This document shows, one piece after another, positions 1-7,238 of a DNA stretch of 64,000 nt. Where the stretch lies: assembly GCF_036287215.1 (NCBI RefSeq), contig NZ_CP142860.1, positions 3,286,001 to 3,350,000 on the forward strand. The letters are read 5' to 3'. Position 1 is the first letter of the stretch, and each line of letters begins with the position of its first letter. The stretch comes from Caproiciproducens sp. CPB-2. GTDB lineage: Bacteria > Bacillota > Clostridia > Oscillospirales > Acutalibacteraceae. The notes under the pieces were generated by a model. That model made no database searches and was not told the origin of the DNA. It worked only from the letters and a program-made list of their open reading frames with translations. The position numbers and the translations under genes are program-made.

Positions 1-647
1 CGGTACACCCGCAAAATATTTTCAGCGGCGGCGGAATCCACCGCCACAAAATCGTCGTCCCGTGAAACCGCGCCCACGCTTTCCACAATCTCCAGCGATT
101 TGCGGTAAACGTCCATACGCGTTCCCTGCTGAACCGGCTCGTCCTCCCCCTGCAGGAAAAAGGAAAACACAACCCGGTTCTCTTTTTCATCCGCGTAGCA
201 AAAGTATCCGGCGGAAGTCTTTCTGTCGTGTTTTTTGCCAGCCACGTCGGTGAGCGCCAGCTTGACCAGCTCCACCGCAAAATCGTTCAGCCCGGCCTCA
301 AAAATAAGCACTTTTTCCTTCAGTCCCGCCAGCGAGGTCACCGCCCGCTTGGCCATCCCGTTAAACTGCGGAAAAGCTTCGCCCACACTGACCGGTTCCA
401 GCTGGCAGCAGCCGCTGTTCGGCACAACATATACCATAAACTGATTTTCTTTGTCGTGATAAAGGCAAGGATAAACAAGCTGCGCTTCATAGCCGCATTC
501 CGGACATTTCCAGTCAAACAGCGTTTCATCCAGGATGCGCTGCCGCAGATCCGGGTTTTCCCCGGCGTTGATTTCGGGGCTCATCGCTGTTTTTACCACG
601 GCGCCGCAGTGAGGGCAGCTTACGTCCCTGTTTCCAACCGATGGCAT
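1..647 (-). CDS. CpXC-domain zinc-binding protein (C-terminus outside window)
   Basis: Reads on the minus strand from an ATG at 647 preceded by a GGAGGAAA ribosome site and runs off the left edge, so about 215 residues are visible. The N-terminus carries a CPHC pair at residues 11-14 and a CPECG pair near residue 48, the spacing of the CpXC family, whose members probably bind one zinc ion. No membrane segment or signal peptide is seen. Function of the family is unknown; the naming rests on the two cysteine pairs and the general fold of the N-terminal half. The divergent neighbour at 808 is separated by an AT-rich region with promoter-like sequence. Confidence 0.7.
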   Translation of the reverse strand, partial: MPSVGNRDVSCPHCGAVVKTAMSPEINAGENPDLRQRILDETLFDWKCPECGYEAQLVYPCLYHDKENQFMVYVVPNSGCCQLEPVSVGEAFPQFNGMAKRAVTSLAGLKEKVLIFEAGLNDFAVELVKLALTDVAGKKHDRKTSAGYFCYADEKENRVVFSFFLQGEDEPVQQGTRMDVYRKSLEIVESVGAVSRDDDFVAVDSAAAENILRVY

Positions 648-807
648 TTTTATTTCCTCCTTAGCCTTTGCGTATTTGTTCATTATATCACAACGAATTT
701 AAAAAAGGAATAGAATTAAATAATCCTGTTATTTTTCAAACTTTTGAGTTATAATAATAGCATGGAAGCCCCATCATGAACACCGCTATTGCGGCAGGAG
801 GTACGCT

Positions 808-1335
808 ATGAATTTTTTTGAAACTGTAACCGGCAGGGTAACAAAAGCAGTCGACTATGTTGTTGAGAAAAACCGCAAAGCCGCGCTGATAAATCGCATC
901 AGGATCGTGATTAAAAACGAAAGGGAAAACGAAGCGCGCGCCTACGTCGCATTGGGAAAATATTATTTTCAGAATCTGCGCGACGCGCAGAACGAGGAAA
1001 CCGAGTCCCTGTGCAAAGCGGTGGAAGCCGCCGACAAGCGCATAAAGAAGGCGTTTGACAAGCTCGACGAGCTCACCGCCGACGAGGGATACGAGGACGA
1101 CGCCTGTACCGACTGTACGGACGACTGCGATTACTGCCCGTGCGGCTGTTCCGGCGAGCCCGGCGCGGAAAGCACGGACGTCCCCGCGCCGGAACCGGAG
1201 GACGAGATCGCGCCCGCCGATTTTCCGCTCCATTTCCCCATTGTTGACAAGGCAAACGACAGGGATGACACGTCCGAAGAGGCGGCCGAGGAAGCGGCGG
1301 ACGACGAGGACGAGGCCCAGCCCACGCTGGACTGA
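808..1335 (+). CDS. Hypothetical acidic protein with cysteine cluster
   Basis: 175 residues, start ATG preceded by GGCAGGAGG. Residues 1-90 are predicted helical with many charged residues, resembling a coiled-coil. Residues about 95-115 hold a Cys/Asp-rich patch (CTDCTDDCDYCPCGC), and the C-terminal third is Glu/Asp/Ala/Pro-rich and probably disordered. No catalytic motif is recognised. It lies 8 bp upstream of mnmA and is probably co-transcribed; the cysteine patch could bind a metal, but that is inference. A TATAAT at 750-755 is a likely -10. Confidence 0.6.
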   Translation: MNFFETVTGRVTKAVDYVVEKNRKAALINRIRIVIKNERENEARAYVALGKYYFQNLRDAQNEETESLCKAVEAADKRIKKAFDKLDELTADEGYEDDACTDCTDDCDYCPCGCSGEPGAESTDVPAPEPEDEIAPADFPLHFPIVDKANDRDDTSEEAAEEAADDEDEAQPTLD

Positions 1336-1343
1336 GCGGGAAT

Positions 1344-2417
1344 ATGAAGAAAAAAGTAATGCTCGGCATGAGCGGCGGCGTGGACAGCTCCGTTGCCGCG
1401 CTCCTGCTTCTCAGGGACGGATACGACGTTACCGGCGTCACCCTGCGGCTGCGGCCGGACGAATACATGTGCCAGAGCTCGGCGGGCGGCTGCTGCTCGC
1501 TGGACGATATCGACGACGCACGCAGGGTTGCCTACAAGCTCGGGATCGACCATCTGGTCCTCAATTTTACGGACGTTTTCGAAAAGGACGTCATCGACTA
1601 TTTCGCGGCGCAGTACGCGGCGGGACTGACGCCCAACCCATGTATCGCCTGCAACCGCCACGTCAAATTCGACGCTATGCTCCGCCGCGCGAAAGAACTG
1701 GATTTTGACTATATCGCCACCGGCCACTACGCCGTGATCGAACAGAACGCGGCCGGGCGCTGGCTTTTGAAAAAGGCGCCCGCCAGCAAGGACCAGAGCT
1801 ATGTGCTGTACTCCTTCACGCAGGAACAGCTCAGCCGCACCCTGATGCCGCTGGGAAAATACACAAAGCCCGAGGCGCGCGCCATGGCGGAGGAAGCCGG
1901 GCTGCCCGTCGCGCATAAGCCGGACAGCCAGGAAATCTGCTTTGTGGAAAACAACGATTACGCCGGATTCATTGAGCGCTACACCGGGGAAACCGCTCCG
2001 CAGGGCGATTTTGTGGACCAGAGCGGAAACGTGATCGGCCGCCACCGCGGCATCACCCGCTACACCGTCGGTCAGCGCAAGGGGCTGGGCGTTACCTTCG
2101 GCAAGCCCATGTATGTGACCGGGATCGACACGGTACATAACCGGATTACACTGGGGGAAGAGGGCAGCCAGTACGCGTCCTCCCTGATCGCGGCGGACCT
2201 CAATTTCATTCCGTTCGACACCTTGGAAAAGGAAACGGATATCACCGCCAAGGTGCGGTATCAGGCGAAGCCCGCAAAGGCGAAGCTGGTTCCGCTCGGG
2301 GACGGAAGAGTCCGCGTGGATTTTGAAGAAGCGCAGCGCGCGGTCACTCCGGGACAGGCCGTCGTCTTTTACGATGGGGACCTCGTGGTCGGCGGCGGCA
2401 CGATTCAGCCGGAATAA
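1344..2417 (+). CDS. mnmA: tRNA-uridine 2-sulfurtransferase MnmA
   Basis: 357 residues, full length for MnmA, which adds sulfur at position 2 of the wobble uridine of tRNAs for Lys, Glu and Gln using ATP and a persulfide donor. Residues 8-16 form the PP-loop (GMSGGVDSS) that binds ATP. The two catalytic cysteines fit Cys100 in NPCIACN and Cys199 in DSQEICF. The C-terminal part holds the usual beta-barrel tRNA-binding domains (TVGQRKGLG near residue 235). It starts 8 bp after the preceding acidic protein and is followed by a strong terminator. Confidence 0.96.
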   Translation: MKKKVMLGMSGGVDSSVAALLLLRDGYDVTGVTLRLRPDEYMCQSSAGGCCSLDDIDDARRVAYKLGIDHLVLNFTDVFEKDVIDYFAAQYAAGLTPNPCIACNRHVKFDAMLRRAKELDFDYIATGHYAVIEQNAAGRWLLKKAPASKDQSYVLYSFTQEQLSRTLMPLGKYTKPEARAMAEEAGLPVAHKPDSQEICFVENNDYAGFIERYTGETAPQGDFVDQSGNVIGRHRGITRYTVGQRKGLGVTFGKPMYVTGIDTVHNRITLGEEGSQYASSLIAADLNFIPFDTLEKETDITAKVRYQAKPAKAKLVPLGDGRVRVDFEEAQRAVTPGQAVVFYDGDLVVGGGTIQPE

Positions 2418-2421
2418 TCGT

Positions 2422-2451
2422 AAGGGCGGAGCCAAAAATGGCTCCGCCCTT
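2422..2451. terminator. Bidirectional intrinsic terminator
   Basis: A 12-bp perfect stem (AAGGGCGGAGCC with its complement) around a 6-nt loop lies between the convergent ends of mnmA (2417) and the small membrane protein (2452). T-rich flanks on both sides suggest it serves both genes. Confidence 0.8.
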
Positions 2452-2706
2452 TCAGCGTTTATTTTCCAGAAGATACAAAAGGAAGAGTCCTACACAAAAG
2501 ATCCCGAAGACGACAAAAATCCCTTTCAGGCGCTTGTGCGTCGGACGATTTCCGTAGCTGTAGGAACATAGCAAGGCAAAGACAATGACCGAACATACCC
2601 AGTTCTGCCATTCTCCGCGCGTGAATCCCGCAGAATAAAGCACCGCCGCAAAAGCGCCCCACAGAACGATCTGAATCGACCGGACGCGGCTGCCGTCTTT
2701 GTTCAT
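2452..2706 (-). CDS. Small two-TM membrane protein, unknown
   Basis: 84 residues from the ATG at 2706, chosen because GAAAGGGGGG stands just before it; a longer reading to 2790 would overlap the next gene and has no ribosome site. A basic N-terminus is followed by two hydrophobic segments near residues 12-30/35-45 and 62-78. No motif is recognised. It lies 29 bp downstream of the zinc-ribbon protein at 2736 and is probably in one transcript with it. Confidence 0.55.
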   Translation of the reverse strand: MNKDGSRVRSIQIVLWGAFAAVLYSAGFTRGEWQNWVCSVIVFALLCSYSYGNRPTHKRLKGIFVVFGIFCVGLFLLYLLENKR

Positions 2707-2735
2707 TTTACCCCCCCTTTCTTCCCGAAAGCCGG

Positions 2736-3053
2736 TCACTGCTTGAAACCGTACCCGCAGTGCGGGCATTTCGGGTAATCCATGTCGCATTTCTTCCCGC
2801 AGTCCGGGCAGGTGATCTGCATGATTTCCGGCGCGTTGTCCCGGCGGTCTTCGCTGATTTTCAGCTGATCCTCCAGCACATCGACCCTGTTCATCAGGTC
2901 GCCGACGGCAATCAGCAGCAGGCCGAGAAGCTCCGCGGTAAAAACGCTGAGGAAAACCCGGAAGTCCTTGTCGGAGGACGCGAGCTCCGCAAGAAAAAGA
3001 CCAATGCCTGCAATCAGGAACGCCAATCCCGCCCCTTTAAAAAATCTGGCCAT
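2736..3053 (-). CDS. Small membrane protein with C-terminal zinc ribbon
   Basis: 105 residues. Two hydrophobic segments near residues 7-25 and 33-50 are followed by a short coiled-coil-like stretch and a C-terminal zinc ribbon with two pairs, CPDC and CPHC (about residues 83-100). This membrane-anchored zinc-ribbon design is common in Clostridia and its role is unknown. It is the first gene of a probable two-gene unit with the small membrane protein downstream. Confidence 0.6.
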   Translation of the reverse strand: MARFFKGAGLAFLIAGIGLFLAELASSDKDFRVFLSVFTAELLGLLLIAVGDLMNRVDVLEDQLKISEDRRDNAPEIMQITCPDCGKKCDMDYPKCPHCGYGFKQ

Positions 3054-3240
3054 CTTACACCACCCTGTAATTCTTACCGGTAATTATATCACAGATACCC
3101 TGTCGATACAAACGGATTTGGCAAGTCGGGCCGCCGAAAGACGTGCAGCCGCGCTCTTTGCCCCTTGGAGCCGGGGACCTTAAGGAACCGACCCCCAGCT
3201 TTCCCTCTCAGAGGGATTTGTTTCGGAGTACTCCGAGACC

Positions 3241-3320
3241 GATTCAACATGCAACTGTCTGAGAGCGCCGCCGTAGGCGACTGCCGACCGCATGGTCCGC
3301 GCCCGGCGCGCCGGAGGGAG
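3241..3320 (+). repeat. Intergenic repeat module I, copy 1
   Basis: About 80 bp starting GATTCAACATGCAACTGTCT and containing GCCGCCGTAGGCGACTGCCG and CGCATGGTCCGCGCCCGGCG. Close relatives occur at 30314, 42373, 42475 and 58942 on this strand and at 36588 and 55061 on the other. It is preceded by an AGAGGGATTTGTTTCGGAGT stretch that is also shared with the copies at 30290 and 42343. No protein is supported; reading frames through it are shared artefacts of the repeat. Confidence 0.85.
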
Positions 3321-3360
3321 TTTTCCCGGGAATTTCTTACATCCCACATCCTTTTTCTAA

Positions 3361-3550
3361 GTCGTCAGCTTTGCCCTCAGGCCGGGCTGGCCCCTACTTT
3401 CGCTCTTGTCCGAAAGTAGGCAAAGGACGTGCAGAGGGATTTTAAATTCCCGGCGGGAGGGTTCCATAAAATCCCCCTGCACCCCCGGGTATCCCCAAAG
3501 TGTCTTTAAGTGGCACGATGCCTTCGCGGTTTTCATTGACGGAGGTACGA
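3361..3550 (+). repeat. Intergenic repeat module II, copy 1 (two hairpins)
   Basis: About 190 bp. Hairpin 1 (3393-3420) is CCTACTTTCG paired with CGAAAGTAGG over an 8-nt loop. Hairpin 2 (3431-3480) pairs GCAGAGGGATTTT with AAAATCCCCCTGC, with one mismatch that other copies lack. It ends in CCCCAAAGTGTCTTT and GGTTTTCATTGACGGAGGTA. The stretch 3054-3618 between genes is essentially this repeat and module I. Confidence 0.9.
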
Positions 3551-3618
3551 AAAGCAGAATCTGGCCCCCTCCTCGAGGGGGCCTCGAGAAGCCGGGTGCC
3601 GAAAGGAGTACTTTTCCC

Positions 3619-3918
3619 TCAATTTAACCGCGAGAAGGAATACCCCACCACCCGGCGCAGCCGTTCCCGCGCTTTTTTCAGATGCTTCGACACGGTCGGC
3701 GGCGTAACGCCGATGATTTCCGCGACCTCCTGTACGCTTTTCTGCTCGAAATACCGCAGCCGCAGACAGTCGCGCTGCCGTTCGGTCAGCTCTCCCTCCA
3801 TCGCGCGCCGCAGCGCCCCGCGCATCCTCAGATGCTCTCCCCCGTCGTCGTTCTCTTCCCGACCGGCATTCAGCCGGTCCCCGAACAGGTCCAAGCTCAA
3901 ATTGCTTTTTCTTCTCAT
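3619..3918 (-). CDS. Sigma-70 region 4-like HTH protein
   Basis: 99 residues. The C-terminal half (about 42-92) is a sigma region 4 helix-turn-helix: LTERQRDCLRLRY, then QEVAEIIGVTPPTVSKHLKK. There is no region 2, so it is either a small DNA-binding regulator or half of a split sigma factor. Its ATG overlaps the stop of the upstream 67-residue protein by 4 nt, showing translational coupling. Such pairs are frequent in mobile elements and prophages of Clostridia. A promoter and a LexA box lie before the pair. Confidence 0.7.
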   Translation of the reverse strand: MRRKSNLSLDLFGDRLNAGREENDDGGEHLRMRGALRRAMEGELTERQRDCLRLRYFEQKSVQEVAEIIGVTPPTVSKHLKKARERLRRVVGYSFSRLN

Positions 3919-4118
3919 CTTTCCGCCCCGATTCTCACCAGATACCTGCCTGTGTGCAGGCAGTCCAGATACATGTCGTTCAGCAGGGCAATCCTGCGGT
4001 ACAGCCCGGAGGCCTCCTCGTTGCCCGCCTGCCGCGCCTGCCTGCGAAGCGGCGCCAGCCGTTCCTTAATCCTCTCTGCCTCATTCAAATATTCCGCGCC
4101 CCATTCGTTATAGTCCAT
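3915..4118 (-). CDS. Small helical protein coupled to sigma-like gene
   Basis: 67 residues from the ATG at 4118, chosen for the GGAAAGGAG 5 nt before it. Predicted all-helical and charged, with a Cys near the C-terminus; no family is recognised. Its stop overlaps the start of the sigma-like protein (ATGA), so the two are made together, and it may be a partner or anti-factor of that protein (inference). Confidence 0.6.
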   Translation of the reverse strand: MDYNEWGAEYLNEAERIKERLAPLRRQARQAGNEEASGLYRRIALLNDMYLDCLHTGRYLVRIGAER

Positions 4119-4178
4119 ATTGCTCCTTTCCTTCCCCGAAGCGGACCGCAAGCATCCGGATTCGTGTCCTATAATTCC

Positions 4179-4207
4179 ATACTATCCAAACAGGAGCAAA
4201 TTTTCAA
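4179..4207 (-). promoter_or_regulatory. Promoter of the sigma-like pair
   Basis: On the minus strand TTGAAA (4202-4207) and TAGTAT (4179-4184) are 17 bp apart, about 60 bp before the ATG at 4118. Confidence 0.6.
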
Positions 4208-4216
4208 GATATTTTA

Positions 4217-4228
4217 GAACAAATGTTC
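4217..4228. promoter_or_regulatory. LexA (SOS) box
   Basis: The palindrome GAACAAATGTTC fits the Bacillota LexA/DinR consensus GAAC-N4-GTTC exactly and lies 9 bp before the -35 of the sigma-like pair. This suggests DNA-damage control of that pair; the box is also upstream of the small plus-strand gene at 4478, but 140 bp before its promoter. Confidence 0.6.
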
Positions 4229-4359
4229 TATTCCGATTCCTGGCAGGGACAAACCCGGTACACCGAATCGGGCTTGTTTCCACAGGAACACTATCCGTAC
4301 GCCGAGCATTTTTGACGCGGTCAGACGCAATTTTAACCGAATAAGACATGACTCTTGAT

Positions 4360-4388
4360 TTTACAAACAAGGCCTATGATGCTAAAAT
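4360..4388 (+). promoter_or_regulatory. Promoter of small ORF at 4478
   Basis: TTTACA (4360-4365) and TAAAAT (4383-4388) with a 17-bp spacer, about 90 bp before the small ORF. Confidence 0.5.
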
Positions 4389-4477
4389 AAAAGAAAACCT
4401 GAGCGGAAAATTTTCCTGCCTCCGGAACAGTTTGCCGGGGCAGGAGCAGGATTACAAAGCGGAAAGCGGGAATCAAA

Positions 4478-4618
4478 ATGGAAAGCTTTGCCCCTTTATT
4501 GATCATTGCGGGATGCTATGTTCTTGTCTATACGTTTGGCAAGATCAACAAGAAGAGATACGATGCTCCGGGAAAATTCCGGGATTCCCGGAAGCCTCAT
4601 CGCCGGGGAAAAAAGTAG
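4478..4618 (+). CDS. Small single-TM protein, unknown
   Basis: 46 residues, below the usual gene-calling cut-off. MESFAPLLIIAGCYVLVYTF forms one membrane helix, followed by a very basic tail (KINKKR... RKPHRRGKK). A GGAAAGCGGG lies before the ATG. It has its own promoter-like sequence upstream and an intrinsic terminator whose stem begins at its stop codon, so it looks like a complete transcription unit. A longer frame over the same bases (4348-4680) lacks these features and crosses the terminator. Confidence 0.5.
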   Translation: MESFAPLLIIAGCYVLVYTFGKINKKRYDAPGKFRDSRKPHRRGKK

Positions 4619-4645
4619 GAGGAAGCGAAACGCTTCCTCCCTTTA
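4618..4645. terminator. Bidirectional intrinsic terminator
   Basis: GGAGGAAGCG-AAA-CGCTTCCTCC followed by a T-run on the plus side and by TACTTTTTT on the minus side. It separates the small ORF at 4478 from tadA, which ends at 4643. Confidence 0.8.
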
Positions 4646-5098
4646 TTTTTTATCCCTCAGCTTTTGAAAAAAATCCGTAAGCAGCAGCGCGCATTCGTCG
4701 GCAAGCACGCCGCCCACCAGCTCCGGACTGTGGTTGTACGGCAATTCAAACAGATTCACGACGGAGCCGCAGGAACCGGCCTTCGGGTCCCGCGCGCCGT
4801 AAACCACCCTGGGAATCCGCGCGTTGATGACCGCCCCCGCGCACATGGGGCAGGGCTCCAGCGTGACGAACAGCTCGCACTGCCACAGCCGCCACCCGCC
4901 CAGCAGGCGGCACGCCCGGTCAATAGCCTCCAGCTCCGCGTGGCAGAGCGCGTTTTTTCCGCTTTCGCGCCGGTTGCGGCCCGTGGCAATGACTTCCCCG
5001 TCTTTTACGATCACCGCGCCGACCGGCACCTCGCCCTCCTGCGCCGCTTCCCGCGCGAGAGTCAGCGCCAGACGCATAAACCGTTCCTCCCTGTCCAT
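4643..5098 (-). CDS. tadA: tRNA-specific adenosine deaminase TadA
   Basis: 151 residues, normal length. TadA deaminates A34 to inosine in tRNA-Arg(ACG). The zinc site is visible: H53-A-E55 (CHAELEAI) with E55 as proton shuttle, and PCPMC supplying Cys83 and Cys86. It starts 6 bp after the stop of the CPBP protease gene on the same strand, so the two form an operon. The terminator at 4618-4645 ends it. Confidence 0.94.
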   Translation of the reverse strand: MDREERFMRLALTLAREAAQEGEVPVGAVIVKDGEVIATGRNRRESGKNALCHAELEAIDRACRLLGGWRLWQCELFVTLEPCPMCAGAVINARIPRVVYGARDPKAGSCGSVVNLFELPYNHSPELVGGVLADECALLLTDFFQKLRDKK

Positions 5099-5104
5099 AT
5101 CAGC

Positions 5105-6121
5105 CTACGAAAGATACCGGAACGAGGACAGAACCGTTAACAGCAGCACCGCCACACCGCCCGGATTGAAAAACAGCGCGTTCAGCTTTGCGGAAAGCCG
5201 GAAATACGGATTTACCCCGTCGCTGTGGAAAAACCTCTTATCCTTTACCAGCAGATAAACAAAGGAAGCCACGCCCAGCGCCAAAACAACGCCGACCACC
5301 GTGTTGTTTACATAATCGGCCATCTGGTCCCCGCCGAAGCGCTGCGACATTTCCACCGCGAAGGAAATCCCGTTGTTGAAGAAATGGATCAGGATGGACG
5401 GCCACAGGGAATTGGTGCGGACAACCACCAGAGCCATGGCCAGACCGGCGATAAAGGCAAACACCATCTGCACAAAATTGCCGTGGTACAGCCCGAAAAG
5501 AATCGCGGAGCCCACTACCGCGAACCCGTCCCCGTATTTTCTCAGGCTGTGAAGCACCACGCCGCGGAAAAACAGCTCCTCCACCAGCGGCGGAATGACC
5601 GCGATCGTAAGGAAATACAGGAATAAAACCGGCGGATCGCCCGTCAGGGGCATCTCCGGCAGCTCGCCGGAAAAGCCGAACCATTTCTCGATTTCCACCA
5701 CCGCGTTGGCCGGAATGTTCGCCAGCATACAGACGGCCGTTCCGAAAAAAACGCACGCACAAATTTTCAGAAACCCGGCCTTCTCAAAGGGCAGCGCGCT
5801 GCTCAGGGAAATATGCCTCGCGGCGAAAAAAACCAGCGCGGGAGCGGCTAGCCCGACCAGATAGCCCGCCCCGGTCGCAAGATAATAAAGCACCGGCGTA
5901 AACCCCTGAAAATCGCTGTTCGTATAGTCGTGCGCATATCCCACCGTGCGAAGATAGAACACGCAGACATACAGGAAGCCGGTCATCAGGAACATGGCGG
6001 CGAGCAGGGTCCAGCAGACCGCGTTGGAGGTTTTCCTCAGCTCGCGCTTGCCGTTCTGGGCTTCCACATAGGGATGCACGTTATAATAAGGGCCGTATTG
6101 GGTGTAAGGCGAATTGTTCAT
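5105..6121 (-). CDS. CPBP family intramembrane metalloprotease
   Basis: 338 residues with about eight membrane segments. The three CPBP (Abi/CAAX protease-like) motifs are present: EELFFRG at residues 181-187, HGNF near 214 and HFFNN near 247; these hold the catalytic glutamates and the metal-binding histidines. The N-terminal 30 residues are cytosolic, Tyr/Asn-rich. Family members cleave membrane peptides or protect from bacteriocins; the substrate here is unknown. A good ribosome site (GGAGAG) precedes the ATG. Confidence 0.85.
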   Translation of the reverse strand: MNNSPYTQYGPYYNVHPYVEAQNGKRELRKTSNAVCWTLLAAMFLMTGFLYVCVFYLRTVGYAHDYTNSDFQGFTPVLYYLATGAGYLVGLAAPALVFFAARHISLSSALPFEKAGFLKICACVFFGTAVCMLANIPANAVVEIEKWFGFSGELPEMPLTGDPPVLFLYFLTIAVIPPLVEELFFRGVVLHSLRKYGDGFAVVGSAILFGLYHGNFVQMVFAFIAGLAMALVVVRTNSLWPSILIHFFNNGISFAVEMSQRFGGDQMADYVNNTVVGVVLALGVASFVYLLVKDKRFFHSDGVNPYFRLSAKLNALFFNPGGVAVLLLTVLSSFRYLS

Positions 6122-6136
6122 TGCTCTCTCCTTTTA

Positions 6137-6171
6137 TAAAAAAGGGCTCTCTCCCGCAAGCAGGAAAGAGC
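6137..6171 (-). terminator. Terminator of the split tRNA-Arg
   Basis: On the minus strand GCTCTTTCC, a 7-nt loop and the matching arm are followed by CCTTTTTT. It lies 100 bp beyond the CCA end of the tRNA 3' fragment and is probably the original terminator of that tRNA gene. Confidence 0.6.
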
Positions 6172-6270
6172 GTCTCCTTTTTTGGCAGGTTAGGTGAATA
6201 TAGACGCCGCCGGGCGGCAAAGTAAAGAAAAAGCGCCGGACCCAAACGCGAATTGGATCCAGCGGCACGC

Positions 6271-6314
6271 TGGCGTCCCCGGCGCGATTCGAACGCGCGG
6301 CCTTTCGCTTAGGA
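6271..6314 (-). pseudogene. 3' part of a split tRNA-Arg(CCT) gene
   Basis: On the minus strand this reads TCCTAAGCGAA, a variable loop AAGGCC, a perfect T-arm (GCGCG-TTCGAAT-CGCGC), the acceptor arm CGGGGAC, a G and an encoded CCA. It starts inside the anticodon loop: the D-arm and the 5' acceptor arm are missing here. The missing part is found at 24358-24398, whose GTCTCCG pairs along all seven positions with CGGGGAC (one G-T). Confidence 0.88.
6308..6314. repeat. Left attachment core of the island
   Basis: CTTAGGA, also at 24358-24364; with one extra C in the right copy the match extends to TTCGC(C)TTAGGA. It sits at the tRNA anticodon loop, a usual crossover point for integrases. Confidence 0.65.
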
Positions 6315-6567
6315 ATTAAGAAGGGCATTTCCTCAAAGACAAAGCATGGTCCCCGACAGCTCTCTTAATCCAACAATCAACAGCTTTTTCTTACGTCTAA
6401 ATTCTTCGTGGTATCTTGTGTTCCACGAAAAATTTTATTGTATTTCGTATTGCTATTAGCATAAAATTAGCTGTTTTACAATACATCAAAGGGGGATGAG
6501 TTTAGGTTCAATTTCAATTATTTATCATGATATCATAAAAGGCACTTAAATACAAGGGAGGCTTACT

Positions 6568-6887
6568 ATGTCAGCATACCAATTAGAAATCAAGATTACC
6601 GACTGGCGAAAGCATAACACCATTTTGGATTATAACGCCCCTTGCCAGAAAGACGTCGGTTTTTTACCCCGATTTCAAAGGTAGCGGAGCTGATCAGTAT
6701 CGGAAAATGCTCTGAAATGGACATTCTGTTGGATCTGTGGATGCATGCCATCTACAACGATGAGCAGGTATTGGGCTTTGATGTAGAGCCGGTTGCATAG
6801 TATCACGCCAAGTGCATTGAGCGCAGCCATAAGATGTTGAAGCTTATGGAAACCGCAGTTGAATACAATAAATTAACACTATTGTAA
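6568..6887 (+). pseudogene. Decayed mobile-element-type ORF
   Basis: An ATG with a good AAGGGAGG site opens a frame of 38 codons (to 6684). Coding then continues in another frame from about 6657 (KVAELISIGKCSEMDILLDL) to a TAG at 6798, and again in that frame to a TAA at 6887 (RSHKMLKLMETAVEYNK). One frameshift and one internal stop show decay. The middle part resembles, from memory, small proteins of clostridial conjugative elements; this is not certain. The rest of 6319-7238 is AT-rich and holds no other supported gene. Confidence 0.5.
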
Positions 6888-7062
6888 ATAGTCCTTCTAC
6901 ATTTTTAAAAAATATGTGAAATATATATAAGACCGATCATCATCTTGTCATAAATATGCCGCAACTTATTAAAGTTATTGACCGTTCTTATGAAATTTTG
7001 GGAAGTCTGAAGACAAGCTAAGAAAAAAATTCAGACGCATTGTAAGCATTTTACGAAAAGTC

Positions 7063-7102
7063 GGAATCCCTTGCAGTTTTATAATAAACTGCAAGGGATT
7101 CC
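7063..7102. other. Perfect 17-bp stem-loop
   Basis: GGAATCCCTTGCAGTTT, a TATAAT loop and the exact complement. It lies 137 bp beyond the end of the long sugar operon. It could be that operon's terminator (minus-strand flank GACTTTTCG is only weakly T-rich) or a remnant of a mobile-element end. Confidence 0.6.
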
Positions 7103-7238
7103 TGCGTCACTGTCTTTCTATGGACATTTGGATATTTGAGAACTTTAAATTTACACAACAAATCTTCTCGGTTGATTCCTTATACATGAAAAGCCAGATA
7201 GATATAATTTAAAATTTTTTGGACAGTCAAAAGAGGCA

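Noticed and set aside
3089..3349. Short frames that recur in the intergenic repeats (also 30138-30413 and 36396-36578)
   Set aside because: The similar peptides come from the DNA repeat; they have no ribosome sites, break at different places and lie across both modules.
4348..4680. 110-codon frame across the small ORF
   Set aside because: Runs through a bidirectional terminator and into the tadA 3' end, has no ribosome site, and the other frame codes a coherent small membrane protein.
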